A model generated the notes under the pieces. That model was not told where the DNA came from and searched no databases. It was given only the letters and a program-made list of their open reading frames with translations. From the NCBI RefSeq assembly GCF_004363805.1, contig NZ_SNZP01000013.1:85241-149240 (forward strand): 64,000 nt of DNA, written 5' to 3'. Made by a program: the position numbers and the translations under genes. Below are positions 49,198 through 57,853 of the stretch, in pieces. Positions within the stretch are counted from its first letter, which is position 1. Each line of letters starts with the position of its first letter. The stretch comes from Paludibacterium purpuratum. Its GTDB lineage: Bacteria; Pseudomonadota; Gammaproteobacteria; Burkholderiales; Chromobacteriaceae.

Positions 49198-49740
49198 ATG
49201 AGAAACCGACTTGTTTACATGCTGTCGCTCGCCGGCTTGACATTGGGGCTGGCCGGCTGCGCCGGCATCCAGGTCTCGCCGACGCCGGCCTTGTCGTCCG
49301 CGCAGAACTGGGCGGTGCTGCCGCTGGAGAATTTGACCGACACCCCGATGGCCGGTCAACGCGCTGCGGCGCTGGCGGCGTCGCTGTTGAGCGCGGAGGG
49401 CTTGGACGGTGTGCAGCGTTATGTCGCCGATAGCGGCGAGGAAACCCTGTTCGAACCGGCCGCCGCCGATCTGCGTGCCAAATCGCTGGCCTGGGCGCGC
49501 ACCCGGCATGCGCCGTATGCGCTGACCGGCTCAGTGGTCGAATGGCGTTACAAAGTGGGCGTCGACGGCGAACCGGTCATTGGCCTGACGCTGCAACTGA
49601 TCGATGTCGACAGCGGCAAGGTCGTGTGGAGCGCGACCGGCCATCGCGAAGGTTGGGGCAACGACTCGCTGGCAGGCGTGGCCACGGCGCTGGAACGCAA
49701 GCTGCTCGCGCCGTTGACGGACGCTGCACCGCGCCGCTAA
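49198..49740 (+). CDS. pelC: Pel outer-membrane lipoprotein PelC
   Basis: PelC is a lipoprotein that forms a ring on the periplasmic face of the outer membrane and helps guide the polymer to PelB. The 180-residue product has lipobox LAGC (Cys21), and the body resembles PelC in length (about 170) and in VLPLENLTDTPMAGQRAA and VDSGKVVWSATG. It starts 9 bases after pelB with AGGAG upstream. Confidence 0.93.
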   Translation: MRNRLVYMLSLAGLTLGLAGCAGIQVSPTPALSSAQNWAVLPLENLTDTPMAGQRAAALAASLLSAEGLDGVQRYVADSGEETLFEPAAADLRAKSLAWARTRHAPYALTGSVVEWRYKVGVDGEPVIGLTLQLIDVDSGKVVWSATGHREGWGNDSLAGVATALERKLLAPLTDAAPRR

Positions 49741-49755
49741 TCCAGGAGATGGGGA

Positions 49756-51180
49756 TTGTCTGAACAAGAACGCAACGGCAAAAAGCGCGCGCATGCCTTC
49801 AAGCTTCGTCACGGTCGCACCGGTCATGAGGGGCCGCGCTGGGTCGAGTTGATCGCCTCGGAGCGATTGCGCAACCGGTCGGTGCAGTGGGTCATGTCGG
49901 AAACCATCGTCGTGACGGTGCTGGTGCTGGGCGCGCTGCGCCTGGCCGCGCCGGCCGATCCGCTGTTGATCGGCTCGGGCTTCGGCTGGATCTGGCTTGT
50001 GCCGATGATCTGTTCGCTGCGTTATGGCTTGATGCAAGGCGTGTTGTCGAGCCTGGGGCTGTTGGCGGGGTATTACCTGCAGGCGTTGCCCGATCAGCGT
50101 TTCCCGCTGCCGTTCTTTCTGGGCGGCATGGCCATGGTGCTGGTTTGCGGCCAATTCGGCGATACCTGGGGGAGCAAGCTGCGCCACCTGCGCACGATGA
50201 CCGACTACCTGAACGAGCGTCTGGGGGTGTTGACCAAGAGCCACTTCCTGTTGCGTCTATCGCATGAGCGGCTTGAGCATGATCTGCTGTCGCGGCCGGC
50301 TTCGCTACGCGATTCGCTGTCGCAGCTGCGAGCGCTGTCGTTCCAGAGCGAAGGGTTGAACCAGGAGCCGGACGACAAGCTGCTGCTGGCGCACGCCCGT
50401 CGATTCATCGAGGTGGCCGCGCATAGCTGCCAGCTTGAACGCGCGCAATTGCACGTCTGCCGCGACGGTGTGCCCGACCCGGTGCCCGTCGCCGGTTCCG
50501 GCGCGCCGTTCGAACTGGACTGTCAGGATATTCTGCTGCGCTACGCGCTGGAGCACCGTACGCTGGCCCATGTGCAAAACAAGCAGCTGGCGCCGGGCAT
50601 CAAGACCGATTACATCGCAGTGGCACCGCTGGTGGATGCCCAAGATGAAATTCTGGGCGTGCTGGTGGTGCGGCACATGCCGTTCATGGCGCTCTCCGAG
50701 GAAAATCTACAGCTTTTGCTGGTACTGAGCGGCTATTACGCCGACGGTGTGCGCCACGGCGCCGTCGCCGGTCTGCTCTTGTCGGTCTATCCGAGTTGCC
50801 CGCACGACTTTGCGCTGGACTTCTCGCGTCTGGTGCGGCTGTATCGCACCGCCGGCATCACCTCGTCGCTGGTGGCGCTGACTTTCGACAAGCGCGATAT
50901 CGGCAAGACGCTGTTCGATCACGTGCAGCTCAGCCGTCGTTCGCTGGACGTGCAATGGGTGATTCCCGGCGAGGCGCGCGATGCCATTCTGGTGCTGATG
51001 CCGTTGTCGGGCGAGAGCGCCGTCGAAGGTTTTCTGCTACGCATCGAGGAGAGCATGCGCGCGCAGTTCGGTGTCGACTTGGAGAGCGGCCACGTGTCGG
51101 TCAACACCATGCCGCTACCGGTCGAGGCCCCCACTCAAGGGTTGGCCGCCTTCTTGCGCCGGTGCCAGATCCATGTCTAA
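49756..51180 (+). CDS. pelD: Cyclic di-GMP receptor PelD
   Basis: PelD is an inner-membrane protein that activates Pel synthesis when it binds cyclic di-GMP. The 474-residue product has about four N-terminal hydrophobic segments (45-135), a coiled region, a GAF-like domain (about 205-335) and a degenerate GGDEF domain (about 345-470). The inhibitory-site motif RxxD that binds cyclic di-GMP is kept as Arg395-Ser-Leu-Asp398, while the catalytic GGDEF is absent. The start is a TTG, decided by AGGAG 7 bases before it. The end overlaps pelE by 8 bases. Confidence 0.93.
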   Translation: MSEQERNGKKRAHAFKLRHGRTGHEGPRWVELIASERLRNRSVQWVMSETIVVTVLVLGALRLAAPADPLLIGSGFGWIWLVPMICSLRYGLMQGVLSSLGLLAGYYLQALPDQRFPLPFFLGGMAMVLVCGQFGDTWGSKLRHLRTMTDYLNERLGVLTKSHFLLRLSHERLEHDLLSRPASLRDSLSQLRALSFQSEGLNQEPDDKLLLAHARRFIEVAAHSCQLERAQLHVCRDGVPDPVPVAGSGAPFELDCQDILLRYALEHRTLAHVQNKQLAPGIKTDYIAVAPLVDAQDEILGVLVVRHMPFMALSEENLQLLLVLSGYYADGVRHGAVAGLLLSVYPSCPHDFALDFSRLVRLYRTAGITSSLVALTFDKRDIGKTLFDHVQLSRRSLDVQWVIPGEARDAILVLMPLSGESAVEGFLLRIEESMRAQFGVDLESGHVSVNTMPLPVEAPTQGLAAFLRRCQIHV

Positions 51181-52207
51181 CCTGCTGATCGGCCAGCGCG
51201 TGCTCAAGGCGGTGCCGAGGCTGGTGCCGAGTGTGCTGTTGCAGAGCTACGTCATGCTCAGGTTGTTGACCGAGCCGTCGCAAGCCGCATCCACCGGCTG
51301 GATGGTGCTGATGCTGGCGTTGCAGGCCTTGGCCGCGTTCCTGGCCGTGCCGGCTGCGATGACGCTGTTGCCGCGCCGCTTCAAGCAACGGCCGTATCTG
51401 ACCGGCTTGTTTCTCTGGTGCTATCTGTTCGCCGTGCCGGTCGGCGGCTTGCTGTTGACCTGCGGCGTCATGGCCTTGGCCGCGATGCTGCCGAAGGCAC
51501 TGGAAGACCTGCCGATTATCCTGACCTATCCGCCGCAGTTCCTGGCCCCGCAGGCCACGGCGACCGTCGGCCGCGGCGCGCATCTCAAGTCGGTGCTGCA
51601 AAGCTCGGCCGCGGCGGCGTCTTTCCGCATGAATGCGCTGATGGCCATGCAGTCCATGCCGATGCGCACTGTGTCGCCGCTGTTGCGCACCATGCTCGAC
51701 GATCCGTTCGAGGACATCCGCTTGTTGGCTTTCTGGATGTTGGATCGGCAGGAGAAGACGCTGACGAAGAAAATTCTCGACCAACTGCCGCGTCTGAAGC
51801 TGACGCTGAGCAAGACCGAACGTTATCGCGTCCACAAGGAACTGGCGTTGCTGTACAACGAGCTGGTGTATTCCTATTTGGTGCAGGGCGATGTTTATCG
51901 CCACGCGGCGCGCGAGGCGGAACGCTATGCCGCCGAGGCGCTGACGCTGATGCCGACCGATGCCGCGCTATGGCGGCTGCGCGGCCGCCTGGCGCTCGAC
52001 CGCGGCGATACCGAGCAGGCGATGGCCATGCTGGATCAGGCGATGTTGCACGGGTTCGATCGCCAGCGTCTGTTGCCTTACCTGGCCGAGGTGGCCTATC
52101 TCGACAAAGATTACCAACAGGTCAAAGTACTGTTGGCAGCGCAGCCGCTCGCCAGTGCGTTGCCGATTCTGCAGCCGATCATCAAATATTGGGGAGGTAC
52201 GCGATGA
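51173..52207 (+). CDS. pelE: Pel inner-membrane TPR protein PelE
   Basis: PelE is part of the inner-membrane Pel complex with PelD, PelF and PelG. The 344-residue product has two hydrophobic segments (about 43-65 and 80-105), then a cytosolic helical region with TPR-like repeats (about 245-330, YAAEALTLMPTDAALWRLRGRL). Length matches Pseudomonas PelE (about 330). The ATG lies within the pelD 3' end; the stop overlaps pelF by 4 bases (ATGA). Confidence 0.92.
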   Translation: MSNLLIGQRVLKAVPRLVPSVLLQSYVMLRLLTEPSQAASTGWMVLMLALQALAAFLAVPAAMTLLPRRFKQRPYLTGLFLWCYLFAVPVGGLLLTCGVMALAAMLPKALEDLPIILTYPPQFLAPQATATVGRGAHLKSVLQSSAAAASFRMNALMAMQSMPMRTVSPLLRTMLDDPFEDIRLLAFWMLDRQEKTLTKKILDQLPRLKLTLSKTERYRVHKELALLYNELVYSYLVQGDVYRHAAREAERYAAEALTLMPTDAALWRLRGRLALDRGDTEQAMAMLDQAMLHGFDRQRLLPYLAEVAYLDKDYQQVKVLLAAQPLASALPILQPIIKYWGGTR

Positions 52208-53751
52208 TCGCGCCAATGCGCCAAGCGGAACATGCCGATATCGCCCTGCTGTTGGAGGGCACCTTCCCCTATGTGCGCGGCGGGGTGTCCAGTTGGATCA
52301 ATCAAATGATCCGGGCTTTTCCCGAACTGAGTTTTGCCATCGTGTTCATTGGCAGTACGCCGGACAGCTATGGCGAGATGGCCTACCCGCTGCCGGATAA
52401 TGTGGTGCACATGGAGTGCCATTACCTGTTCGATTTCGCGGGCGATGCCGGCGAGCGGCCGGTCAAGCCCAGTCTGCGCGGCGATGCCGAGATTTTTCGC
52501 CAGGTGGCCGAGCTGCACGGCAAGCTGAAGAGCCCGCAAGGCAAACATCAGGCCAGTGCCATGCTGCGTACCCTGATGCCGCTGATGCAGCCGGGCGGCA
52601 AATTGTCGGCCGAGATGTTCGCGCATTCGGACCTGGCCTGGACCTTCCTGACCGACAACTACCGCGCGTTTTGCACCGACCCCTCGTTCACCGACTACTT
52701 CTGGACCGTGCGCATCATGCACCTGTCGATCTGGAAGCTCGCCGCGGTCGCCGAGCAACTGATTCCAGCCAAGGTCTTTCATACGGTGTCGACCGGTTAT
52801 GCCGGCTTGTTGGGCACCATGCTGCAGCAGCGGCGTGCCCGTCCCTTGCTGGTGTCGGAACACGGCATCTACACCAAGGAACGCAAGATCGACCTGTTCC
52901 AGAGCCAGTGGATTCGCGATAACCGCAGCGTGTTCGAACGCGATGCCGCGCAGATCGGTTACTTCCGCGATCTGTGGATGCGCTTTTTCATGGCGCTGGG
53001 GCAGATGTGCTACGACTCGGCCAGCGATATCGTGGCCTTGTACGAAGGCAACCGCCTGCGCCAGATCGGCGACGGCGCGCCGGCGAACAAGACCTGCACC
53101 ATTCCCAACGGCATTCATCTCGAGCGCTTCGCCGGCTTGCGCGACAAGCGGCCGCCGCAAACGCCGCCCGTATTGTGCCTGATCGGCCGTGTGGTGCCGA
53201 TCAAGGACGTCAAAACCTTCATCCGCTCGATGTTGACCGTGATCGAGGCCATGCCGGAGGCCGAGGCGTGGATTGCCGGGCCGGACGACGAGGACGAGGA
53301 CTATGCGCTCGAATGCCAACGCTTGGTGGCGAGCCTTGGTCTCGCCGATAAGGTCAAGTTCCTCGGCATGCAAAATGTCGAAGCCTTGATGCCGCAAATC
53401 GGTCTGGTGGTGTTGAGTTCGATTTCCGAGGCGCTGCCGCTGGTGGTGCTGGAGGGGTTCGCCGCCGGGGTGCCGTCGATCACCACCGAGGTGGGGGCCT
53501 GCCGCGAGCTGATCTATGGCCGCGCCGGCGAGGACGCGGCGCTCGGCGCGGCCGGCGAAGTGGTGCCGATCGCCAACCCGAGCGCGCTGGCTCAGGCGGC
53601 GCTGTCGTTGCTGCAAAACCCGGTGCGCTGGCGCGCGGCGCAGCGAGCCGGCATTGCCCGGGTCGAACGTTACTACAGCCAGACACAGATGGTCGGCACC
53701 TATCGGGCGCTGTACGACAAGTTGCTGGCGCAACACGGAGGGGCGGGCTGA
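52204..53751 (+). CDS. pelF: Pel glycosyltransferase PelF
   Basis: PelF is the cytosolic GT4-family glycosyltransferase that polymerises Pel from UDP-sugars. The 515-residue product has EGTFPYVRGGVSSWINQ at the N-terminus, HTVSTGYAGLLG, the donor-side CLIGRVVPIKDVKTFI, and the ExxxxxxxE-type SSISEALPLVVLEGFAAGVP motif. It is flanked by pelE and pelG with 4- and 1-base overlaps. A long upstream open frame is a shadow over pelE. Confidence 0.95.
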   Translation: MIAPMRQAEHADIALLLEGTFPYVRGGVSSWINQMIRAFPELSFAIVFIGSTPDSYGEMAYPLPDNVVHMECHYLFDFAGDAGERPVKPSLRGDAEIFRQVAELHGKLKSPQGKHQASAMLRTLMPLMQPGGKLSAEMFAHSDLAWTFLTDNYRAFCTDPSFTDYFWTVRIMHLSIWKLAAVAEQLIPAKVFHTVSTGYAGLLGTMLQQRRARPLLVSEHGIYTKERKIDLFQSQWIRDNRSVFERDAAQIGYFRDLWMRFFMALGQMCYDSASDIVALYEGNRLRQIGDGAPANKTCTIPNGIHLERFAGLRDKRPPQTPPVLCLIGRVVPIKDVKTFIRSMLTVIEAMPEAEAWIAGPDDEDEDYALECQRLVASLGLADKVKFLGMQNVEALMPQIGLVVLSSISEALPLVVLEGFAAGVPSITTEVGACRELIYGRAGEDAALGAAGEVVPIANPSALAQAALSLLQNPVRWRAAQRAGIARVERYYSQTQMVGTYRALYDKLLAQHGGAG

Positions 53752-55121
53752 TGGCCGGGATCGGATTCGAACTGCGCCGGATGCTGCGGCGCGACTCGCT
53801 GGCCGGCTTGCTGCAGGCTTACGCCTATGCCGGCCTGATCAGTGCCGGGCCGTGGATGTTGTCCATTGTCGGCATTCTGCTCATCGGGGTGCTTAGTCTG
53901 CCGTTTGTCGTGCCCACCGCTTTGATCGCCCAGTTTCAGGTGTCGGTGACCTATTTGATCGCCTGCAGCCTGGTACTGACCGGTCCGTTGCAATTGGCGT
54001 TCACCCGTTTTACCGCCGACCAGATGTACGGGAAGCGTGTCGACCTGGTGCTATCGAACTTCCACGGCGTGGTGCTGGTGACCAATGCCACCGCGCTGGC
54101 GCTCGGGGTGCCCACCGTACTGTGGTTGTTCCATGGGCAGCCCGGCAGCTATCGGCTGTTCATGCTCAGCGGTTTCATCATCCTGGCCAATATCTGGATT
54201 TCGGCGATTTTCCTCTCCGGCCTGAAGCGCTATATGCACATTCTGCTGGTGTTTCTGATCGGCTACGGCGCCACGGTGGTGGGCTCGCTGACATTGAACA
54301 CCCATGGCTTGGAAGGGCTATTGGCCGGCTTCGTGCTGGGCCAGGCGGTACTGCTGTTCGGCCTGCTGCTGCTGATCTATCGCGAATTTCCCGGCCGGCT
54401 TTTCATTTCGTTCGAGATGTTCCGGCGCGAAGGCCGCCATACCGCGCTGATGTGGATCGGTCTGATGTACAACCTGGGCCTGTGGATCGACAAGCTGATG
54501 TTCTGGTACGCCCCCGGCACCGGGCAGCAGGTGATCGGCCCGCTGCATGCCTCGCTGATCTACGACATGCCGGTATTTCTGGCCTACCTGGCGATCATCC
54601 CCGGCATGGCGGTGTTCCTGATGCGTATCGAGACCGATTTCGTCGAGTACTACGATGCCTTCTATAGCGCCGTGCGCGAAGGGGCATCGCTACAGCACAT
54701 CGAGAACGTGCGCAACGGCATGGTCGATGCATTGCGCACCGGCTTGTACGAAATCGTCAAGGTCCAGTCGATCGCCGCCATTTTATTGTTCGCCAGCGGT
54801 GCCGAACTGCTGCATTGGCTCGGCATCTCGGTACTCTATCTGCCGCTATTGCAGGTGGACGTGATCGCCGCCAGCCTGCAGGTGGTGTTCCTCGGCGTGA
54901 TCAACGTGTTTTTTTATCTCGACCGTCGCCGGGTGGTGCTGGCGGCCACCGGCGGCTTCCTGCTGCTGAACGTCGCGCTCACCGCGCTGACGCTCGAACT
55001 CAATCCGGCCTGGTACGGCTATGGCTTTGCCGGCGCGATGTTGATCTCGGTGGTGATCGGCATTGCGCTCCTGGACTACAAGCTTGAACGGTTGGAATAC
55101 GAAACCTACATGCTGCAGTAG
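53751..55121 (+). CDS. pelG: Pel flippase-like membrane protein PelG
   Basis: PelG is a 12-helix protein of the polysaccharide/MOP flippase family and is thought to move Pel across the inner membrane with PelD/PelE/PelF. The 456-residue product starts MAGIGFELRRMLRRDS and is hydrophobic throughout, with the same length as Pseudomonas PelG. The ATG overlaps the pelF stop by one base. It is the last pel gene; no clear terminator is seen in the 27 bases before the convergent regulator. Confidence 0.95.
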   Translation: MAGIGFELRRMLRRDSLAGLLQAYAYAGLISAGPWMLSIVGILLIGVLSLPFVVPTALIAQFQVSVTYLIACSLVLTGPLQLAFTRFTADQMYGKRVDLVLSNFHGVVLVTNATALALGVPTVLWLFHGQPGSYRLFMLSGFIILANIWISAIFLSGLKRYMHILLVFLIGYGATVVGSLTLNTHGLEGLLAGFVLGQAVLLFGLLLLIYREFPGRLFISFEMFRREGRHTALMWIGLMYNLGLWIDKLMFWYAPGTGQQVIGPLHASLIYDMPVFLAYLAIIPGMAVFLMRIETDFVEYYDAFYSAVREGASLQHIENVRNGMVDALRTGLYEIVKVQSIAAILLFASGAELLHWLGISVLYLPLLQVDVIAASLQVVFLGVINVFFYLDRRRVVLAATGGFLLLNVALTALTLELNPAWYGYGFAGAMLISVVIGIALLDYKLERLEYETYMLQ

Positions 55122-55148
55122 GCGCTGCGGTGTGCAAACCCCGTGCGC

Positions 55149-55877
55149 TTATGTCTCGCGCAGAATGATCGATAGTGGCCGCTGCCAGAGCCCCGGCGGT
55201 AAGTTGTTCAGGTAACCCAATTCGATGGCGCGGTCGACGAGTTCGCTTTTGTTCTGTGCCGAGAACTTCTCTTTCAGCGTTGTGTGATGCCACTCGACGG
55301 TGCGTGTCGCCACCCCGAGCACCCGCGCGATTTGCCGCGCGGTGCGGCCGCGCAACAGCAAGAAGAGGACTTCTTCCTGCCGCGGACTTAGCTTGGGGCC
55401 ACGACCGGGGCGGCCGATGGTGTAGCTGGTCGGGGTGGTGAGCCAGGAAGTGTCGTGAGGGCGATAGCAGATTTCGCTCAGTAGCGCCGCGAGCTCCAGC
55501 AGTTCGCGCGTATGCAACTCCTGACCGTGAAAAACGGTGCCGACAATGTTCTGTGCTGTGTCGCGTAACGGCGTCTTGGTGAAAATGAGCGATTTCCACT
55601 GTTTGTCGGCGAAACGTTGGACATCCAGGATGCGCAAATTTTCCCCACTCTCGATCACTTCCCGGTCTTGCGCGCGGAACAAATGCGCGCACTCGACCGT
55701 GTCGCAAGGCATGTCCAGGTCAGTCATCCCCACGATGTCTTCTTTGTGGCGCAAGCCGACAAGCGAGGTAAACGTTTGATCGGCGTAGAGGTAGTTCGAC
55801 GCTAGGTCTTTGCAGCCCCCGCAACCCGGCTGGGTGTCGATGAGCGTGCGCAGTTCGCTTGGAATGAGGAAGTTCAT
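55149..55877 (-). CDS. PAS-domain LuxR-type transcriptional regulator
   Basis: The 242-residue protein has an N-terminal PAS-like sensor (about 20-120; ADQTFTSLVGLRHKEDIVGMTDLDMPC, KTPLRDTAQNIVGTVFHG). A C-terminal LuxR helix-turn-helix follows (about 160-220; LSPRQEEVLFLLLRGRTARQIARVLGVATRTVEWHHTTLKEKF). No phospho-receiver is present. The N-terminus has a cysteine cluster (GCGGC, Cys at about 19-22), which could bind metal or sense redox state. It is coupled to the upstream cupin gene by a 4-base overlap and points towards pelG. Its target is unknown; the pel operon is a possibility from position only. Confidence 0.88.
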   Translation of the reverse strand: MNFLIPSELRTLIDTQPGCGGCKDLASNYLYADQTFTSLVGLRHKEDIVGMTDLDMPCDTVECAHLFRAQDREVIESGENLRILDVQRFADKQWKSLIFTKTPLRDTAQNIVGTVFHGQELHTRELLELAALLSEICYRPHDTSWLTTPTSYTIGRPGRGPKLSPRQEEVLFLLLRGRTARQIARVLGVATRTVEWHHTTLKEKFSAQNKSELVDRAIELGYLNNLPPGLWQRPLSIILRET

Positions 55878-56263
55878 GGTATGGGGTCTCGCAGATTGGG
55901 ATGCATGATCCGGTCGTGGCTCAAATGGCTGTTTGGGCAGACGAACAGCAAGCGCAGCGGCTGTTCGCCCAGATTGACCAACTGGTGTGCATGGCCTGAC
56001 GGTATGCGCAGCAAATCGCCTGCGCGAAGTGGGGTGCTTAGCGTGGCGGTTCCCTGTGCTTGACTGTAAAGACAACCCTCGCCGTTGAGGATCAGGTAGA
56101 TTTCGTCGCCTTGCCGGTGGGAGTGGGCGTTCACGCTGCCGTGCGGCGGAATGTCGGTTAGATAGAAGGTAAGCGCGCCACAGCAGGCGAGCGCGGCAAT
56201 GTGAATACCCGCTTGCAGGTCGAAAGTGCCGGGCGGCGGGTAGAAGACGTTGATCGTCTGCAT
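55874..56263 (-). CDS. Small cupin-domain protein
   Basis: The 129-residue protein is a single cupin barrel. Its metal site reads HSHRQGDEIYLILNGEG (two His and a Glu), with the later His in PSGHAHQLVNLGEQP, so it probably binds a metal and a small molecule. AGGAG sits before the ATG at 56263; upstream in-frame codons are rejected. Its stop overlaps the PAS-LuxR start (ATGA), so the two form an operon in which the cupin may make, bind or degrade the ligand of the regulator; that is inference. Confidence 0.85.
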   Translation of the reverse strand: MQTINVFYPPPGTFDLQAGIHIAALACCGALTFYLTDIPPHGSVNAHSHRQGDEIYLILNGEGCLYSQAQGTATLSTPLRAGDLLRIPSGHAHQLVNLGEQPLRLLFVCPNSHLSHDRIMHPNLRDPIP

Positions 56264-56454
56264 GTAGGAGCTCCTGACGGGGTTGTCTGTGCCATAACGC
56301 ATTGGAGGCGATTGGCACGGCAGGAGTCCGTGGCTTCCGTCGGATCTTGGCGGCAGAGCCTTCCGGTGTGCGCGTAGGATCAACCGGCTATGCCGGTAGC
56401 CACGGCATTGGTACACAAGCTGGCAGGGTAGTCGGGAGAGGCTTTGATTATTGT

Positions 56455-56472
56455 TCGAATCGTTCGATTCGA
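56455..56472. promoter_or_regulatory. Palindromic operator of the toxin-antitoxin module
   Basis: TCGAATCG-TT-CGATTCGA is a perfect inverted repeat 38 bases before the antitoxin start. It is the kind of site used by Phd/YefM-type antitoxins to repress their own operon. Confidence 0.65.
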
Positions 56473-56509
56473 CTAAAGTGAACGCATCGAACCAATGGGG
56501 GGAGCAACC

Positions 56510-56773
56510 ATGCTAGACGCACTTACTGCCAATGAGGCGAAAACCCACTTTGGCGATCTGTTGTTGCGAGCGCAACGCGGGCCGGTGCAAATCAACAAGA
56601 ATGGCCAGCCGGTTGCTGTCGTCATCTCGATGGACGAGTATGCCAACATCGAGGCGATGAAGTTGCGGCTGTTGCAGTCGCGCGCGACACAAATCAAGGC
56701 TGAGATGGCTGCAGGGACTTTATCGGATGGCGATGCCTTTCTGGATGATCTGGCAGCAGGGCAGTTCGATTGA
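56510..56773 (+). CDS. Phd/YefM-family antitoxin
   Basis: The 87-residue protein has the Phd/YefM fold pattern. The DNA-binding N-terminus reads LDALTANEAKTHFGDLLLRAQRGPVQINKNGQPVAVVISMDEY, and an acidic, likely disordered C-terminus would wrap the toxin. GGGGGGAG precedes the ATG; an upstream ATG at 56495 is less likely. The stop overlaps the toxin start by one base (TGATG). Confidence 0.9.
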   Translation: MLDALTANEAKTHFGDLLLRAQRGPVQINKNGQPVAVVISMDEYANIEAMKLRLLQSRATQIKAEMAAGTLSDGDAFLDDLAAGQFD

Positions 56774-57081
56774 TGTCGACTTTTCGCCTGACAGCGGATG
56801 CCAAAAACGATTTAGTGGAAATCCGCCGTTATACCCTGCATCAATGGGGAGCACTGCAGGCAAGCACTTATTTAGCCGAACTGCGGTCGACGTTTCATCT
56901 GCTGGCGGAGAGCCCTCGCCTTGGCCGCGCAAGACCGGATGTCGCGCCGGGTGTTCTGAGTTTCCCGCATGGCGGTCACGTCGTTTATTACCAGACACGG
57001 GAATCGGTCTTGATCGTGTTCGCCGTGTTGCATAAGAGCATGGTGCCAGAGAGCCACCTCACGTCCCGTTCGCCCGAATAG
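56773..57081 (+). CDS. RelE/ParE-family toxin
   Basis: The 102-residue product has the RelE/ParE superfamily pattern: FRLTADAKNDLVEIRRYTLHQWG at the N-terminus, [16 protein letters not shown] in the middle, and YYQTRESVLIVFAVLHKSM at the end. The closer match is ParE, which poisons DNA gyrase, although this is not certain without alignment. It pairs with the Phd/YefM-type antitoxin directly upstream. Its 3' end overlaps the convergent hmuV gene by 23 bases. Confidence 0.88.
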   Translation: MSTFRLTADAKNDLVEIRRYTLHQWGALQASTYLAELRSTFHLLAESPRLGRARPDVAPGVLSFPHGGHVVYYQTRESVLIVFAVLHKSMVPESHLTSRSPE

Positions 57082-57853
57082 GCGCCGCGGCCGCCGGCAG
57101 CCACGCCACTTGTCCGTCGCTGGCTTGTACGCGGCCAAACGGCAGCCCATACAGCGCCCTCAACCTATCGCCTTCCAGCGCCCGGGCCGGCAGATCGTCG
57201 GCCAGTCGGCCCGCCTGTAGCAACAATAGCCGGTCGAAATGCCGCACTGCATGGTTGATGTCGTGCAGTACCGCCACCACGGCGTGACCGCGTTCGTGCG
57301 CGAACCGATCCAGCCGATGCGACAGTCGGTGCTGCAAGCCGGGATCGAGCGCAGCGAGCGGCTCGTCGACCAAAATCAAGCCGGCCTCCGTCTCCCACAA
57401 TTGCGCGAAAATGCGTGCCAAATGCACACGGGCCGCTTCGCCGCCCGACAAGGTGTCGATACGGCGCGCCAGCAGGTGCTCGCAAGCGGCAAGCTTGGCC
57501 GCGGCCAATACGATGCCGCCACTACTGCACTCGTCGTCGCGTCCGATGCGGCCGAGCGCGATCACCAGTTCGGCGCGTAGGCCGAACGCGACATGATGAG
57601 ACTGCGGCAGTACGGCGCGCTGTCGAGCTAGCAGGGACGGCGACCAGTCGGCGAGGTCGCGCCCGGCCAGGCTGACCGTGCCCGCGCATGGCGGCAGCTC
57701 GCCCGCCATCAGGCGCAGTAGCGATGACTTGCCGGCGCCGCTAGGCCCGAGCAAGGCCACGCGTTCTCCCGGGCCGATGGCCAGGCTGAACGGGCCGAAG
57801 TCGTGGCGGCCGAACGTCAACCGGCAATGCCGAAGTTGCAGCAGGATGGTCAT
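57059..57853 (-). CDS. hmuV: Heme ABC transporter ATP-binding protein
   Basis: The 264-residue ATPase drives heme import across the inner membrane with HmuU. It has Walker A LLGPSGAGKSSLL, the signature LSGGEAARVHLARIF, Walker B GLILVDEPLAALD and the switch His in LHDINHA. It is the last gene of hmuRSTUV, and its ATG overlaps the hmuU stop by 4 bases. Confidence 0.94.
   Translation of the reverse strand: MTILLQLRHCRLTFGRHDFGPFSLAIGPGERVALLGPSGAGKSSLLRLMAGELPPCAGTVSLAGRDLADWSPSLLARQRAVLPQSHHVAFGLRAELVIALGRIGRDDECSSGGIVLAAAKLAACEHLLARRIDTLSGGEAARVHLARIFAQLWETEAGLILVDEPLAALDPGLQHRLSHRLDRFAHERGHAVVAVLHDINHAVRHFDRLLLLQAGRLADDLPARALEGDRLRALYGLPFGRVQASDGQVAWLPAAAAPIRANGT

Noticed and set aside
52111..53736. 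Minus-strand open frame of 541 codons opposite pelF
   Set aside because: It is antisense to pelF, has low-complexity shadow composition and no recognisable motif.
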